Shown: positions 23,792-33,288, counted from the stretch's first letter. The stretch: 64,000 nt of DNA from Neobacillus mesonae (GCF_001636315.1 NZ_KV440949.1:4107543-4171542), one strand, 5' to 3'. The notes: a model not told the origin generated them from the letters alone. Numbers and translations are program-made.

Positions 23792-25936
23792 TTAATGAAT
23801 AAGTCTGCTTCCCTTCGCTTTCCGCTTTACAGCTCCGCTATATTTTTCAATCGGCTTTTTCAAAACAAGTCCAAATAATAAGGTGATAATTGTAATTAAT
23901 AGGAAGACTGTTAGATCCCTATTAGCAACATCCCATTGAATTCCACCGACCGCTTCCCGCATTAAGCTAATTGCATAAGTAAAAGGCAAGTAAGGGTTCA
24001 GCTTTTGGAAAAAGATCGGCATTACTTGAACCGGAAAAGTTCCGCCGGCTCCTGAAATTTGCAGTACAAGTACGACAATCGCCAATCCCTTCCCGACATT
24101 TCCGAAAATCGACACGAATGTATATACGATTAACATGAATACAATACTGGTCAGTAACCCGAAGATGACAAACCATGGTTTTTCTGATACATACGTCTTT
24201 AACAGATACATATCCCCTAAAGTGACGATAATGGCTTGGCAGAGAGCAAACGTTAAAAACGTCAGTAATCTTCCTACATAAACATGATTTGGATGATAAT
24301 TTTCCGGGGCGCCGTTGATCTCTACGGGAATCAATGAAATTAACAATGTTGCCCCAACCCATAAAGATAAAGTAGTAAAAAATGGTGACATCGCAGAACC
24401 GTAATTAGGAATGGGAAAAAGCCGTTTTTCTTTTAGTAACACCGGTTCAGCAAAATAATCACTTTCTTTTTTTACATCATTACGCAATAAATCAATGATT
24501 TCGCGAATATCCTCAGATTTTTCAAAATCACGAATCTGTTTGGCAAGTAAAGTTATTTTTTGCTTAACTGCAGGAAAATCCCGTTTGATTAGGTCTAAGT
24601 CCCTTTTTCCAATTACAATTCCCTTTGAGGCATCGTTCAAGATTTTCTTTATTTGTGGAAGTGTTTTGTCCGCTTTAGCGAAAAATACATCCGCTTTTAT
24701 TGGAACATTTTTTACAGTTTCACTTAAATTTTTTATTTTTGGAGCGATATCGGAATCGTATCGTGCTAGTATATCCCCCAGGCCTGTTGAAATTGTTTTC
24801 GCCAGCTGGTTTGTCTCTTCTAATAATTTCTGTGAGGGGGCATCTAATGCTTGAATTGTTTTTAAATTTTCCAATAGCTTTTCAGAGTGATTTTTCTGTT
24901 CGGTCAGATGTGATATTTCTCGGTCAAATATGGAAGTTCCGGCAAGACCGTTTAATTGTTCTAACAGATCAATGAATAATGATTCAATTTTAATCAGCCC
25001 ATTAACCCGGGTGATGGCTTCCTGTATGGCTTTTTTCTTATCATCTTCGCTTATATTGTCTGAAAGAATCAGTCCTGTTAATTGTTCAACTGTTCCTGCG
25101 GCTGTAGTTAGATAGGTTAAGTTTTGTTTAATAGCAGGGACAAGGTTTGCAAACGCGTCTTTATTTTTCTCTAGAAATTTTGTAATATCTCCGGAAATTC
25201 CGTGGGCTGTGGCGATGATTCCCGCCGCGGTATCTATGTTACGCTGTAAATCTGCAATGATCTTTTGGGCATTATTTGCATCAGCATCAGCCGTATTGAT
25301 GATCTTTTCTGCTTCGGACAAATGATCATTCAACCAAAATATCATTGTTTTTACCTTTTCAATATCGGGCAGGTTTTTTTGCAGTTCAATCCCAAGGCGG
25401 TTAAAAATATTAAATATAACACCATTGGCGGTTTTAACAAAATTTTTACTAACCTCCTCCTTAATCCCGCTTGCTCCTTTACTGGTGATTTTCGGTGCTA
25501 TGGCGTTGATTTTTTCATTTACGGTATATATGAGTTCAGGCTTTTTGGGCTGATCGCTTAAAACGGTCGCTATTTTAGCGGAAAAATCACTTGGAATTGA
25601 AATGCTGGCAAAATATTTGCCCGTTTCTACACCATGGTTTGCTTCTGTTGCACTGACAAATTTCCAGCCTAACGATTGGTTCTTTTGTAATGAGGTGACG
25701 ATTTCATTTCCGATATTAATACTGCTTCCTTTTAAAACAGCGCCTTGATCGTTATTTGTAATGGCGATAGGAATCCCTTTTGTATTGCTGTATGGGTCCC
25801 AGGAGGCTTTAATATTCAACCAGGCATACAGAGAGGGCAGAAATATTAAGGCAATTATAATAATCGCTGCAGCCCAATTTGTTGTAATGCTTACTAAATC
25901 ATCACGGAAAATCGTAAATACCTTTTTCACTTCCAT
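23792..25936 (-). CDS. YhgE/Pip-family membrane protein
   Basis: 714 residues. An N-terminal membrane helix (WAAAIIIIALIFLPSLYAWL) is followed by ASWDPYSNTKGIPIAITNND, the hallmark of the YhgE/Pip N-terminal domain, a roughly 450-residue extracytoplasmic helical region, and a C-terminal group of about six helices resembling ABC-2 permeases (from LWVGATLLISLIPV onward, with GKGLAIVVLVLQISGAGGTF). Relatives include lactococcal phage-infection protein Pip and the type VII secretion-linked YueB. Function in Bacillus is unclear. No ATPase or type VII genes are nearby. AGGTGG lies just upstream of the ATG. Confidence 0.88.
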   Translation of the reverse strand: MEVKKVFTIFRDDLVSITTNWAAAIIIIALIFLPSLYAWLNIKASWDPYSNTKGIPIAITNNDQGAVLKGSSINIGNEIVTSLQKNQSLGWKFVSATEANHGVETGKYFASISIPSDFSAKIATVLSDQPKKPELIYTVNEKINAIAPKITSKGASGIKEEVSKNFVKTANGVIFNIFNRLGIELQKNLPDIEKVKTMIFWLNDHLSEAEKIINTADADANNAQKIIADLQRNIDTAAGIIATAHGISGDITKFLEKNKDAFANLVPAIKQNLTYLTTAAGTVEQLTGLILSDNISEDDKKKAIQEAITRVNGLIKIESLFIDLLEQLNGLAGTSIFDREISHLTEQKNHSEKLLENLKTIQALDAPSQKLLEETNQLAKTISTGLGDILARYDSDIAPKIKNLSETVKNVPIKADVFFAKADKTLPQIKKILNDASKGIVIGKRDLDLIKRDFPAVKQKITLLAKQIRDFEKSEDIREIIDLLRNDVKKESDYFAEPVLLKEKRLFPIPNYGSAMSPFFTTLSLWVGATLLISLIPVEINGAPENYHPNHVYVGRLLTFLTFALCQAIIVTLGDMYLLKTYVSEKPWFVIFGLLTSIVFMLIVYTFVSIFGNVGKGLAIVVLVLQISGAGGTFPVQVMPIFFQKLNPYLPFTYAISLMREAVGGIQWDVANRDLTVFLLITIITLLFGLVLKKPIEKYSGAVKRKAKGSRLIH

Positions 25937-26130
25937 TAACCACCTAATCTTCTTATTTCCTTTATTATTTGTTTAATAGGAAAGTTGATACGCTTGGAGG
26001 GAAGAGCAATAGGGGAAGAGACAGAAATTTGTCAAAAACATGTGAATAAATAATGAAAACTGATGTTTCAAGCCATTATTTAGTTCAAAGTTTTTTATAA
26101 TGAAGGTAAAGAAATAGGGAGGTAAGGAAA

Positions 26131-26448
26131 ATGAATATCACCACTATAATAGAGTTAGAAAATCAGGAAGTAGAATCAATTGCTGGGGCAAAATTAGTTT
26201 TTGCACAGGAACAAATTGAAGAAAATATTGTGGAAACATGTGTGGAATGCTTTCAGATGGAGGATTCTGAAGATACCCTTACTACGGAAGAAGCGATGGA
26301 GAAAGTCTTTAACCGCCTGCAGCAGCAAGGAATTATTCCGCCGAATGTGATCGATTTCTCTTTTGAGATGCCATCATGTGAACGGTTAAGAAGTATTAAT
26401 CAGGAAACAGACATTCCGCAAAAGGTCATTCTTTCATATATGTCGTAA
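26131..26448 (+). CDS. Hypothetical protein, 105 residues
   Basis: Not recognised. An acidic, soluble protein (many Glu, two Cys in ETCVECFQ, one more in PSCERLR) with no membrane segment or signal peptide. The ribosome site GGGAGGTAAGGA and a following terminator support a real gene. Residues 48-66 (TLTTEEAMEKVFNRLQQQG) look helical. It stands alone between the YhgE/Pip gene (opposite strand) and the cupin gene. Confidence 0.7.
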   Translation: MNITTIIELENQEVESIAGAKLVFAQEQIEENIVETCVECFQMEDSEDTLTTEEAMEKVFNRLQQQGIIPPNVIDFSFEMPSCERLRSINQETDIPQKVILSYMS

Positions 26449-26475
26449 AAGAAGTTCTTCGGAGCTTCTTTTTTT
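26449..26475 (+). terminator. Terminator after the 105-residue hypothetical gene
   Basis: AAGAAGTTC / GAGCTTCTT stem with a TTCG tetraloop, followed by TTTTT. Confidence 0.75.
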
Positions 26476-26540
26476 GACGCTATAATCTGTTAATTTTAGG
26501 TTATGGGTGAAATAGTAAGTAATGTGATAAGCCTCACTTG

Positions 26541-26559
26541 ATTGAAAATGATTTTCAAT
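26541..26559. promoter_or_regulatory. Fur-like box upstream of the cupin gene
   Basis: ATTGAAAAT-G-ATTTTCAAT is a perfect 9-1-9 inverted repeat. Its core TGAAAATGATTTTCA differs from the Fur 7-1-7 box TGATAATNATTATCA at one mirrored position per arm. Fur, or another Fur-family regulator, is a plausible binder. Confidence 0.55.
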
Positions 26560-26595
26560 TAAACTTAAAGCAGAATAGTAAAAGGAGGAATAAAA

Positions 26596-26937
26596 ATGGA
26601 AAAAAACTCAGTTAAAGCATTTATGGAATACAACGAAGAGAAATTTACCAAACGGATTATGTATAAAAAAGGGGAAACAACCGCCTTTGTCTTAAACTTT
26701 TTACCAGGCCAGGCGCTGCCCGCCCATAAACACCCAGGAACTGAGGTTTATCTTTATGTCATTACCGGTAACGGCATGATAATCACAGACGGAAAAGAAA
26801 CTGAGGTGTCTGAAGCGGATTTAATTCATGTTAACAGCGACGAAGAAATGTCATTTAAAAATAGCGGCACCGACCCTGTCAGCTTGTATGTCGTATTAAG
26901 CAAAACTCCAAGCGACCAATACGCCAAAAATATTTAA
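26596..26937 (+). CDS. Small cupin-domain protein
   Basis: 113 residues, a single cupin beta-barrel. Motif 1 is GQALPAHKHPGTEVYLYVITGNG, read as G(X)5HXH(X)4E(X)6G with metal-ligand histidines and a glutamate; motif 2 is weaker (DLIHVNSDEEMSFKNSG). AAAGGAGGA precedes the ATG. The perfect Fur-like palindrome 37 bases upstream of the start suggests iron- or metal-dependent expression. Small cupins of this kind bind metal or small ligands; the substrate is unknown. It ends at a bidirectional terminator shared with the MMPL gene. Confidence 0.88.
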   Translation: MEKNSVKAFMEYNEEKFTKRIMYKKGETTAFVLNFLPGQALPAHKHPGTEVYLYVITGNGMIITDGKETEVSEADLIHVNSDEEMSFKNSGTDPVSLYVVLSKTPSDQYAKNI

Positions 26938-26940
26938 TGG

Positions 26941-26970
26941 AAAAAGCCAGCTGATTCAAGCTGGCTTTTT
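26941..26970. terminator. Bidirectional terminator between cupin and MMPL genes
   Basis: A 12-bp perfect stem (AAAAAGCCAGCT / AGCTGGCTTTTT) with a six-base loop. It overlaps the stop codon of the convergent MMPL gene. Confidence 0.85.
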
Positions 26971-29130
26971 CCGATGTTTAGAAATGCTTTTATTTTTAAT
27001 ACCAAAAAACCACCAATTCCAATTACCAAGAAGCTTCATTAAAGAAGGAACAAGAACCATTCTGACAATTGTGGCATCTATAAAAATCGCAATCGCAATA
27101 CCCACACCTAACTGCTTAATCGGCATCACCCCTGTAAAGGCAAAGGCGCCAGTTACCACAATCATGATGGCTGCGGCCGAACTAATAATTTTACTTGTGT
27201 AGGTTAATCCAGATATCGTTGCAAGGCTATTATCCCCTGATTTAAGGTAGAATTCCTGTATTCGCGAAATCAAAAAGACTTCATAGTCCATTGACAGCCC
27301 AAAAACAAGGGTAAACACAAATACCGGAAGTATTAAACCGATATGTACAGGAGTGACCCCTAAATGCCCTTCCTGGAAAATCCATACCACAATCCCAAAG
27401 GTGCACCCTAAGCTTAAAATATTCATCAAAATTGCTTTTAACGGAATGAGAACTGAATGAAATGCCGCCATCAAAATAAAAAGCGTTGAAACAACAATCA
27501 ATAGCAGGCCATAAGGTGCCTTTTTAAAAATCTCCGCAAAGATTTCCTGCTCAAATTTAATTGGGCCGCCAAAAGAAGCTTCTACATCCAAGTGTCGGCC
27601 AGACCAATCATTGACCCACTTACGAGCTATAGCCGAATGTTCTCCTGTTTTCAAATACACTTCAACCAGCATCTTATTATTTCTGATGTAATAATCCGTC
27701 ACGGGTGCTAACTTCATTTGGCTACCCATTTTTAAAACCTTTAATAACTGGTTCTCACCCTTCGCACCGAGGGCTGAAAAAGGGGAGTCGACAGTATAAA
27801 CAAGTTGATCCTTTTCTAGTTTTTCTATTGTCTTCCAAACCTTTTCAAGGTTGTCTTTGTTTAATACATTTCCATTTGTTTCAAGGATAATTGTTACCTT
27901 TTTCTGATCGCGTTTTTCTTTGGCAATGAATTTGTCTTGATATGTTTCAAGTGCAATTCTGGATGGGTAGTCAGGCGGCAGTGAATCTGTTCCTGGGATG
28001 TTAAGAATCATTTCCCTGACTGGTATAAGCCCCGTTAACAAAATGGCAAGAGCAACAACTGTCATGATGACTGGACGCCTCATAACAAACTGTGCGAACG
28101 TATGCCATAAACTTGTTTGCTGGTCTTTAATCTTGAGAATACTGAATTTATTTATCCTTTTCCCTATCAGACCCAGTAAAGCAGGAAGAAATGTTAACGC
28201 TGAAAGAACAGATACAAATATAACAGTCATTCCGCCAAGGGCAACATTTTGAAAAATATCAATTTGGATAAACCAAAGTCCTGATAACCCAATGAACACA
28301 CATAATCCTGAAAAAATAATCGAACGACCGGCCGTGGCGACGGTGACCTCAATGGCTTCTTGAATCGATTTCTGTTTTAATTCCTCTTTATAACGATTTA
28401 TAAACAGCAGGGCAAAGTCGATACTCAACGCCAGGCCAATCATGGGAATAATGTTTAATATAAAGATCGTTAAATCGGCCTGATAGCTGAAAAAGTATAC
28501 AATCCCCATTGTGGTTAAGATTGAGATCACCCCGATGACAAGCGGAAGTGCAGCTGCTACAAGGCTCCCAAACGCAAGGATTAACACAATTAAAGCGATC
28601 GGGAGACCTATCATTTCCGCTTTTGCAAGGTCCTCCTGACTGGCTGTATTCAAGTCTTTAACAATAACTGGTTCACCGGTCATTGTTACCTTTAAGCCGT
28701 CCTTGTTTTTCAATAACTTCTGTAATTGTTCGATTTCCTTTCCCAGGTTCTCGGCATTTTTGGAGAAGGTTAAGGTGCCATAGGCATAATTACCTTTCAC
28801 CATCCCAGGCTGTTCCAGCGGAGAGGTAATATTATCAGCAGCATCAAAGTCTTTTAAGTTTTCAAACGTATGCTTAATAAATTCGCTAAACTTCTTGGGG
28901 CTGACATCTTTGTCTTTTTCAAAAACGAGAAGGATTGAGGATTTCGGCTGGCCAAAATCTTTTTCAAGCACTTTTCTTGTTTCATTGTACTGGCCTCTGT
29001 ATTCAAATCCATTACCACTTAAGACAGACGGCAGTTTTACGGCAAAAAAACCAAAAACAATAATCATAACAATCCATAAGAAAAGTACCCATTTTCGCTG
29101 CTTGTATATAACCCTGCCGAATTTATGCAA
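26956..29130 (-). CDS. MMPL/RND-superfamily membrane transporter (YdfJ-like)
   Basis: 724 residues from a TTG start at 29130, supported by AAAGGGGGG eight bases upstream; no in-frame ATG fits. Twelve membrane helices are arranged as 1 + 5 and 1 + 5 with two large external loops, the RND layout. MMPL signatures include FGQPKSSILLVFEKDKDVS, VLILAFGSLVAAALPLVIG, the helix-4 ALSIDFALLFINRYKEEL with Asp for proton transfer, and the second-half GLSMDYEVFLISRIQEFY. Relatives export lipids, antibiotics or siderophores; the substrate here is unknown. B. subtilis YdfJ is the closest layout I recall. No adjacent regulator is seen. Confidence 0.9.
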   Translation of the reverse strand: MHKFGRVIYKQRKWVLFLWIVMIIVFGFFAVKLPSVLSGNGFEYRGQYNETRKVLEKDFGQPKSSILLVFEKDKDVSPKKFSEFIKHTFENLKDFDAADNITSPLEQPGMVKGNYAYGTLTFSKNAENLGKEIEQLQKLLKNKDGLKVTMTGEPVIVKDLNTASQEDLAKAEMIGLPIALIVLILAFGSLVAAALPLVIGVISILTTMGIVYFFSYQADLTIFILNIIPMIGLALSIDFALLFINRYKEELKQKSIQEAIEVTVATAGRSIIFSGLCVFIGLSGLWFIQIDIFQNVALGGMTVIFVSVLSALTFLPALLGLIGKRINKFSILKIKDQQTSLWHTFAQFVMRRPVIMTVVALAILLTGLIPVREMILNIPGTDSLPPDYPSRIALETYQDKFIAKEKRDQKKVTIILETNGNVLNKDNLEKVWKTIEKLEKDQLVYTVDSPFSALGAKGENQLLKVLKMGSQMKLAPVTDYYIRNNKMLVEVYLKTGEHSAIARKWVNDWSGRHLDVEASFGGPIKFEQEIFAEIFKKAPYGLLLIVVSTLFILMAAFHSVLIPLKAILMNILSLGCTFGIVVWIFQEGHLGVTPVHIGLILPVFVFTLVFGLSMDYEVFLISRIQEFYLKSGDNSLATISGLTYTSKIISSAAAIMIVVTGAFAFTGVMPIKQLGVGIAIAIFIDATIVRMVLVPSLMKLLGNWNWWFFGIKNKSISKHRKKPA

Positions 29131-29384
29131 ATTATAAGCCCCCCTTTACGGAAAAATTTAACTTCCTCTATTATACAAAAGAAAAGAAGAATGGGCAGAT
29201 GACTTTTTTATGACATTCATCAACTCAGGTATTTTCATTAACTTTACCCTTAAACCAAATAGAAAATACGATAACCTTCATGAGTAAATTTGTTATTCGG
29301 AAATAAAATAATATTGGAATCGCTTGCTCTTCTTTGTTATAGTTACTTTGTAAAATATCAACGTATGACCTGGAGGTTGTTTAA

Positions 29385-30059
29385 ATGACGCAAAATATTG
29401 CCGGAATGATTGACCATACATTATTAAAAGCTGATGCGACGAAGGAGCAAATCGTTAAATTAGTCAAAGAAGCAAAGGAATATTCTTTTGCGTCCGTTTG
29501 TATTAACCCAACATGGGTAAAAACGGCTGCAGAGCTGCTCGCGGATGCCCCTGAGGTAAAGGTATGCACGGTAATCGGTTTTCCCCTTGGGGCAACAACA
29601 CCGGAAACAAAGGCATTTGAAACGAAGAATGCCATTGAAAATGGTGCGACTGAAGTAGATATGGTTATTAACATCGGTGCATTAAAGGACAAGCAGGATG
29701 ATCTTGTAGAGGATGATATTCGCAGCGTTGTTGAAGCGGCAAAAGGAAAGGCATTAGTAAAAGTCATTATCGAAACCTGCCTCTTAACCGATGAAGAAAA
29801 GATAAGAGCATGCGAGCTTTCTGTTAAAGCAGGTGCAGATTTTGTGAAAACGTCAACCGGCTTTTCAACCGGCGGTGCAACTGCCAGTGATATCAGCTTG
29901 ATGCGTAAAACTGTCGGACCGGAAATCGGGGTAAAAGCATCCGGCGGTGTTCGCAGCCGTGAAGATGCATTGGCAATGATTGAGGCCGGGGCAACCCGGA
30001 TTGGAGCAAGCTCAGGTGTAGCTATTTGTAATGGTGAGGTTTCCAATAGTAATTACTAA
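29385..30059 (+). CDS. deoC: Deoxyribose-phosphate aldolase
   Basis: 224 residues, typical DeoC size. It cleaves 2-deoxyribose-5-phosphate to glyceraldehyde-3-phosphate and acetaldehyde through a Schiff base. The start [19 protein letters not shown], the [19 protein letters not shown] loop, [27 protein letters not shown] and the Schiff-base lysine in [15 protein letters not shown] are all present, with [21 protein letters not shown] near the end. TGGAGG precedes the ATG. It appears as a single-gene unit with its own terminator; no other deo genes are in view. Confidence 0.97.
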   Translation: MTQNIAGMIDHTLLKADATKEQIVKLVKEAKEYSFASVCINPTWVKTAAELLADAPEVKVCTVIGFPLGATTPETKAFETKNAIENGATEVDMVINIGALKDKQDDLVEDDIRSVVEAAKGKALVKVIIETCLLTDEEKIRACELSVKAGADFVKTSTGFSTGGATASDISLMRKTVGPEIGVKASGGVRSREDALAMIEAGATRIGASSGVAICNGEVSNSNY

Positions 30060-30074
30060 TCAAAAACAACAAAT

Positions 30075-30113
30075 AAAAACCAGGGACTGTATTCGTTATC
30101 CCTGGTTTTTTAT
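30075..30113. terminator. Bidirectional terminator between deoC and pit
   Basis: A 12-bp stem (AAAAACCAGGGA / TCCCTGGTTTTT) between convergent genes. Confidence 0.85.
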
Positions 30114-30115
30114 TA

Positions 30116-31117
30116 TTAAAAGAAAAGCTGTAAAACGAAATAGGATATTGCTGCTATTAAAGCAGTGATGGGCAGTGTTATTACCCATGTAATCAGCATA
30201 CGCTGGGCTGTATCCCACTTAACACCTTTAAGACGGTGGGAAGCCCCAACCCCCATGATACCTGATGAAATAACATGTGTTGTACTTACAGGCAAATGGA
30301 TGTACGTAGCTCCAAAAATAATTGCTGCACCAGTTAAATCAGCTGCAACACCGTTTACTGGACGAATCTTCATAATTTTTCCGCCGACCGTTTTAATGAT
30401 TTTCCAGCCCCCGATAGAAGTTCCAAGTCCCATTGCAAGCGCACAGGAGAATTGAACCCAGAACGGCACGTCGGCATCATGCGGGAGATATTGGTTGGCG
30501 ATAAGTGCCAAAGTAATAATCCCCATCGACTTTTGGGCATCATTTGTCCCGTGAGAATATGATTGTAGAGCAGCCGTTGCAATTTGAATGTAACGGAAAT
30601 TTCGGTTTGTTTTAGCAAGATTAAAATTCTTAAAAACGACTTTGAAAATACTGTAAAGGATATAACCGACTACAAAAGCTAAAATTGGTGAGAGAATAAG
30701 TGCTTCGAGAATCTTAATAAATCCACCGTAATTAAGGACATTTAATCCTTCAGCAGCAATTGCAGCCCCGGCAATTGATCCAATTAGTGCATGGGAAGAA
30801 CTGCTCGGTATACCGTAGTACCAGGTGAGTAAATTCCAGGCAATGGCTGCAATCAATGCAGCTAAAATGACAATAGAACCGTGTTCAAGTTTAAATGGAT
30901 CAACAATATCTTTTGAAATGGTTTTGGCAACCCCGGTAAACGTTAATGCACCGACAAAGTTCATCGTTGCTGCTAACATAATTGCCTGTCTAGGTCTCAA
31001 TGCTTTTGTTGAAACAGAGGTTGCAATCGCATTTGCTGTATCATGGAATCCATTAATAAAGTCAAATGCAAGAGCACCAATTACGATTAATATGGTTAAA
31101 ATCAATAATACGCTCAT
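30116..31117 (-). CDS. pit: Low-affinity inorganic phosphate transporter (PitA family)
   Basis: 333 residues with about ten membrane helices. The duplicated Pit signature is visible: FDFINGFHDTANAIATSVST near the N-terminus and SYSHGTNDAQKSMGIITLAL in the middle. GIPSSSSHALIGSIAGAA and LPVSTTHVISSGIMGVGAS are the paired re-entrant segments. It moves metal-phosphate with protons. It lies 11 bases downstream of the DUF47 gene, a pair found in many bacteria (ykaA-pit in B. subtilis), so the two are cotranscribed. Confidence 0.95.
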   Translation of the reverse strand: MSVLLILTILIVIGALAFDFINGFHDTANAIATSVSTKALRPRQAIMLAATMNFVGALTFTGVAKTISKDIVDPFKLEHGSIVILAALIAAIAWNLLTWYYGIPSSSSHALIGSIAGAAIAAEGLNVLNYGGFIKILEALILSPILAFVVGYILYSIFKVVFKNFNLAKTNRNFRYIQIATAALQSYSHGTNDAQKSMGIITLALIANQYLPHDADVPFWVQFSCALAMGLGTSIGGWKIIKTVGGKIMKIRPVNGVAADLTGAAIIFGATYIHLPVSTTHVISSGIMGVGASHRLKGVKWDTAQRMLITWVITLPITALIAAISYFVLQLFF

Positions 31118-31128
31118 AAATAAGCTCC

Positions 31129-31743
31129 TTATGCATTTTTCATGATAATGGACTCAAGAGTGTTGGCAACTGTCTGACAGCTATCAGCAATCTCCTCAAG
31201 ATTTTCATAAATTTCTTTATACTGAATAATGCGGATCGGATCTTTTTCAATGTTAAATAAATTTTTAATGGACTGTCTTAAAATATTATCACACTGGGAT
31301 TCGTAATCCTTAATTTTAATGGCATGCTCCCTTAAAGGCGGTAGCTTTTTCTTTGATAACAATTCGATTGCTTTATCAATTTCTAGGACGCTTTTATGAA
31401 TGGCGTCAACGAACTTTTTCATAAAATCATCCGCATTTGTAATGGAATACATTTCGAACAGTGCTGCTGTCGCTTCCAAACCATCAATAACATCATCCAT
31501 TGTCATGGCAAGCGCAAGGATGTCTTCTCGTTCAATTGGGGTAATAAAAGTGTCGTTAAGTTCTTTAATTATTTCGTGAACAAAGGTATCGCCCTTTGAT
31601 TCATATTCCTTCATTTTCTCTGAGAAAATTTTTAAATCGCTGACGTTTTTTAATTCATAATCAGTAAAAAATTGGGAGCCTTCTTTTAAATTCGCAGAAA
31701 TGCTATTGAGCAAATTGTAAAATTTATCGTGTTTTTTTGCCAT
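31129..31743 (-). CDS. DUF47/PhoU-like partner of the Pit transporter
   Basis: 204 residues from ATG 31743, with GGAGGT eight bases upstream; an earlier ATG at 31758 overlaps the site. An all-helical soluble protein with the DUF47 pattern MAKKHDKFYNLLNSISANL, YESKGDTFVHEIIKELNDTF, TPIEREDILALAMTMDDVID and ESQCDNILRQSIKNLF. DUF47 proteins resemble PhoU and are thought to regulate or couple to Pit transporters. The corresponding B. subtilis gene is ykaA. First gene of the pair with pit. Confidence 0.92.
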   Translation of the reverse strand: MAKKHDKFYNLLNSISANLKEGSQFFTDYELKNVSDLKIFSEKMKEYESKGDTFVHEIIKELNDTFITPIEREDILALAMTMDDVIDGLEATAALFEMYSITNADDFMKKFVDAIHKSVLEIDKAIELLSKKKLPPLREHAIKIKDYESQCDNILRQSIKNLFNIEKDPIRIIQYKEIYENLEEIADSCQTVANTLESIIMKNA

Positions 31744-31827
31744 TTTAGGGACCTCCATCTATCGAATAAATAATGCCGAATCAACTTAACTATTTTATCG
31801 AATAATTGTCGAAAAATGAAACAATTC

Positions 31828-31853
31828 TTAACGAAATTTACAAAAACTTAACA
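31828..31853. promoter_or_regulatory. Possible PhoP-box-like repeats upstream of the DUF47-pit operon
   Basis: TTAACG (31828), TTTACA (31837) and TTAACA (31848) resemble TT(A/T/C)ACA PhoP hexamers, spaced 9 and 11 bases. They lie in the 330-base gap between DUF47-pit and the divergent GlsB-like gene. In an AT-rich gap the match could be chance. Confidence 0.3.
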
Positions 31854-32074
31854 TTAGAATTTTCTGAAAAATGGTTTCACTTAACTATTATGTTACTTTT
31901 TCCAGAATTTATTTTCTTTATGTATGCAATATTTTAGTTGGACTGTGAGTATATAAAAGAAATTAGGGTAATTTAAAAGGTATAGACGAGGAGTAATTTT
32001 ACTTCATTGTCTTAGGATTGCTCAGACGCTTATCGAGTAAGTGAAATACCGAAAACTGAAAAGGAGTGTTCTAC

Positions 32075-32329
32075 ATGAGCTTTATTTGGTCATTAATTGT
32101 CGGCGGAGTAATCGGATGGTTAGCAGGTCTAATCGCTGGAAGAAATATTCCTGGGGGCATTATTGGTAATATCATTGCAGGGTTTGTAGGTGCGTGGCTG
32201 GGAACAGCTGTTTTAGGAAATTGGGGACCGCATGTTGCTGATTTTGCGATTATCCCTGCCATCATTGGTGCAGCCGTACTGGTACTCCTGTTAAGCTTCA
32301 TTATGAGAGCCTTCAGGAAAGCAGACTAA
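32075..32329 (+). CDS. GlsB/YeaQ/YmgE-family small membrane protein
   Basis: 84 residues from ATG 32075, with AAAAGGAG eight bases upstream. Three membrane helices rich in Gly and Ala (VGGVIGWLAGLIAGRNIPGG, IIGNIIAGFVGAWLGTAVLG, IPAIIGAAVLVLLLSFIMRA). This is the transglycosylase-associated (GlsB) family, widely linked to envelope stress in Gram-positive bacteria. Its exact role is unknown. Single-gene unit. Confidence 0.9.
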   Translation: MSFIWSLIVGGVIGWLAGLIAGRNIPGGIIGNIIAGFVGAWLGTAVLGNWGPHVADFAIIPAIIGAAVLVLLLSFIMRAFRKAD

Positions 32330-32346
32330 CAGCATAAAAATGGATT

Positions 32347-32375
32347 AAAAAGCCTCCCCAGACGGGAGGCTTTTT
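32347..32375. terminator. Bidirectional terminator between the GlsB-like gene and yhcT
   Basis: A 12-bp perfect stem (AAAAAGCCTCCC / GGGAGGCTTTTT) with a five-base loop, overlapping the yhcT stop codon. Confidence 0.9.
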
Positions 32376-33288
32376 ATAGTAAGTGCATGTCGATTTGTTT
32401 GAAGATTTCTGGTTTGTCCCTAAATGGAGCTATACATTCGATTTTTTCCTGTGTAAATGGATGATGAAATTCAAGCTTAATTGCATGCAGGGCTTGTCTA
32501 TTGACAATCGGTTTTCCGCCGTAAAGGGTATCGCCTGACAAAGGATGGCCAATTGAGTCTAGATGAACGCGAATCTGGTGAGTTCTGCCGGTCTCAAGCC
32601 AGCATTTGACGTATGACACATTTCTTTGTTTATCTTCTTTGATCACCTGATAATGGGTAATGGCGGGCTGTCCAGAAGAAGACACCCTTCGTTTCGTTGG
32701 ATGATGACGATCCCTTCCAATCGGTGCATCAATAACTCCTGTTTTTTTTCGTAATAACCCTTCCGCCATTGCCAAATAGGTTCGTTTAATTTCCCGCTTA
32801 ATGAGCTTTCTATCAAGGATTGCTCCAGCAAGTGCGTGCTTAGCAAATAAAATCGCTCCGGACGTATCACGGTCTAATCGATGGATTTGCCTCACGTTTC
32901 TTATTTCACCATTTGCAAGCATATGGAATTGTACCGCATTGATTAGTGTATTTTCTTCATCTCTATTGTCATTAGGATGTGTTTTCATGAATGGGGGTTT
33001 ATTAACTACAATTAAATGGTCATCTTCATAAAGCACTTCAATTTCATGATAATAAGATGTTACTTGGATTTCTTCCTCGTTGAATACTCTGACCTGCAGC
33101 CTGGAGCCTGCAGAAAGGGGAGTATTCCAATTAATAGCATGGCCATTTACTTGTACGCTATCTTCCATTCTGAACGAATGAGTCAGTTTTTTGGAAGATT
33201 CCCATTCCTTACGAAAAAGCTCATCAATTGTAATCCCTGCCCACTCTTTAGGGATAATTAATTGAAACCAATCTCCTAAACGTTGCAT
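32374..33288 (-). CDS. yhcT: RluA-family RNA pseudouridine synthase (YhcT-like)
   Basis: 304 residues from ATG 33288, five bases after AAAGGAG; an upstream in-frame codon at 33309 is less likely. The N-terminal 80 residues are S4-like (WAGITIDELFRKEWESSKKL), and the catalytic domain follows with LIVVNKPPFMKTHP, the active-site Asp motif RQIHRLDRDTSGAILFAKH, DAPIGRDRHHPTKRRVS and LETGRTHQIRVHLDSIGHPL. It isomerises uridine in RNA, probably rRNA or tRNA. It is divergent from yhcU, which is also its neighbour in B. subtilis. Confidence 0.92.
   Translation of the reverse strand: MQRLGDWFQLIIPKEWAGITIDELFRKEWESSKKLTHSFRMEDSVQVNGHAINWNTPLSAGSRLQVRVFNEEEIQVTSYYHEIEVLYEDDHLIVVNKPPFMKTHPNDNRDEENTLINAVQFHMLANGEIRNVRQIHRLDRDTSGAILFAKHALAGAILDRKLIKREIKRTYLAMAEGLLRKKTGVIDAPIGRDRHHPTKRRVSSSGQPAITHYQVIKEDKQRNVSYVKCWLETGRTHQIRVHLDSIGHPLSGDTLYGGKPIVNRQALHAIKLEFHHPFTQEKIECIAPFRDKPEIFKQIDMHLL

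Noticed and set aside
29381..30046. 221-residue open frame antisense to deoC
   Set aside because: It mirrors deoC codon structure on the opposite strand; deoC is unmistakable.
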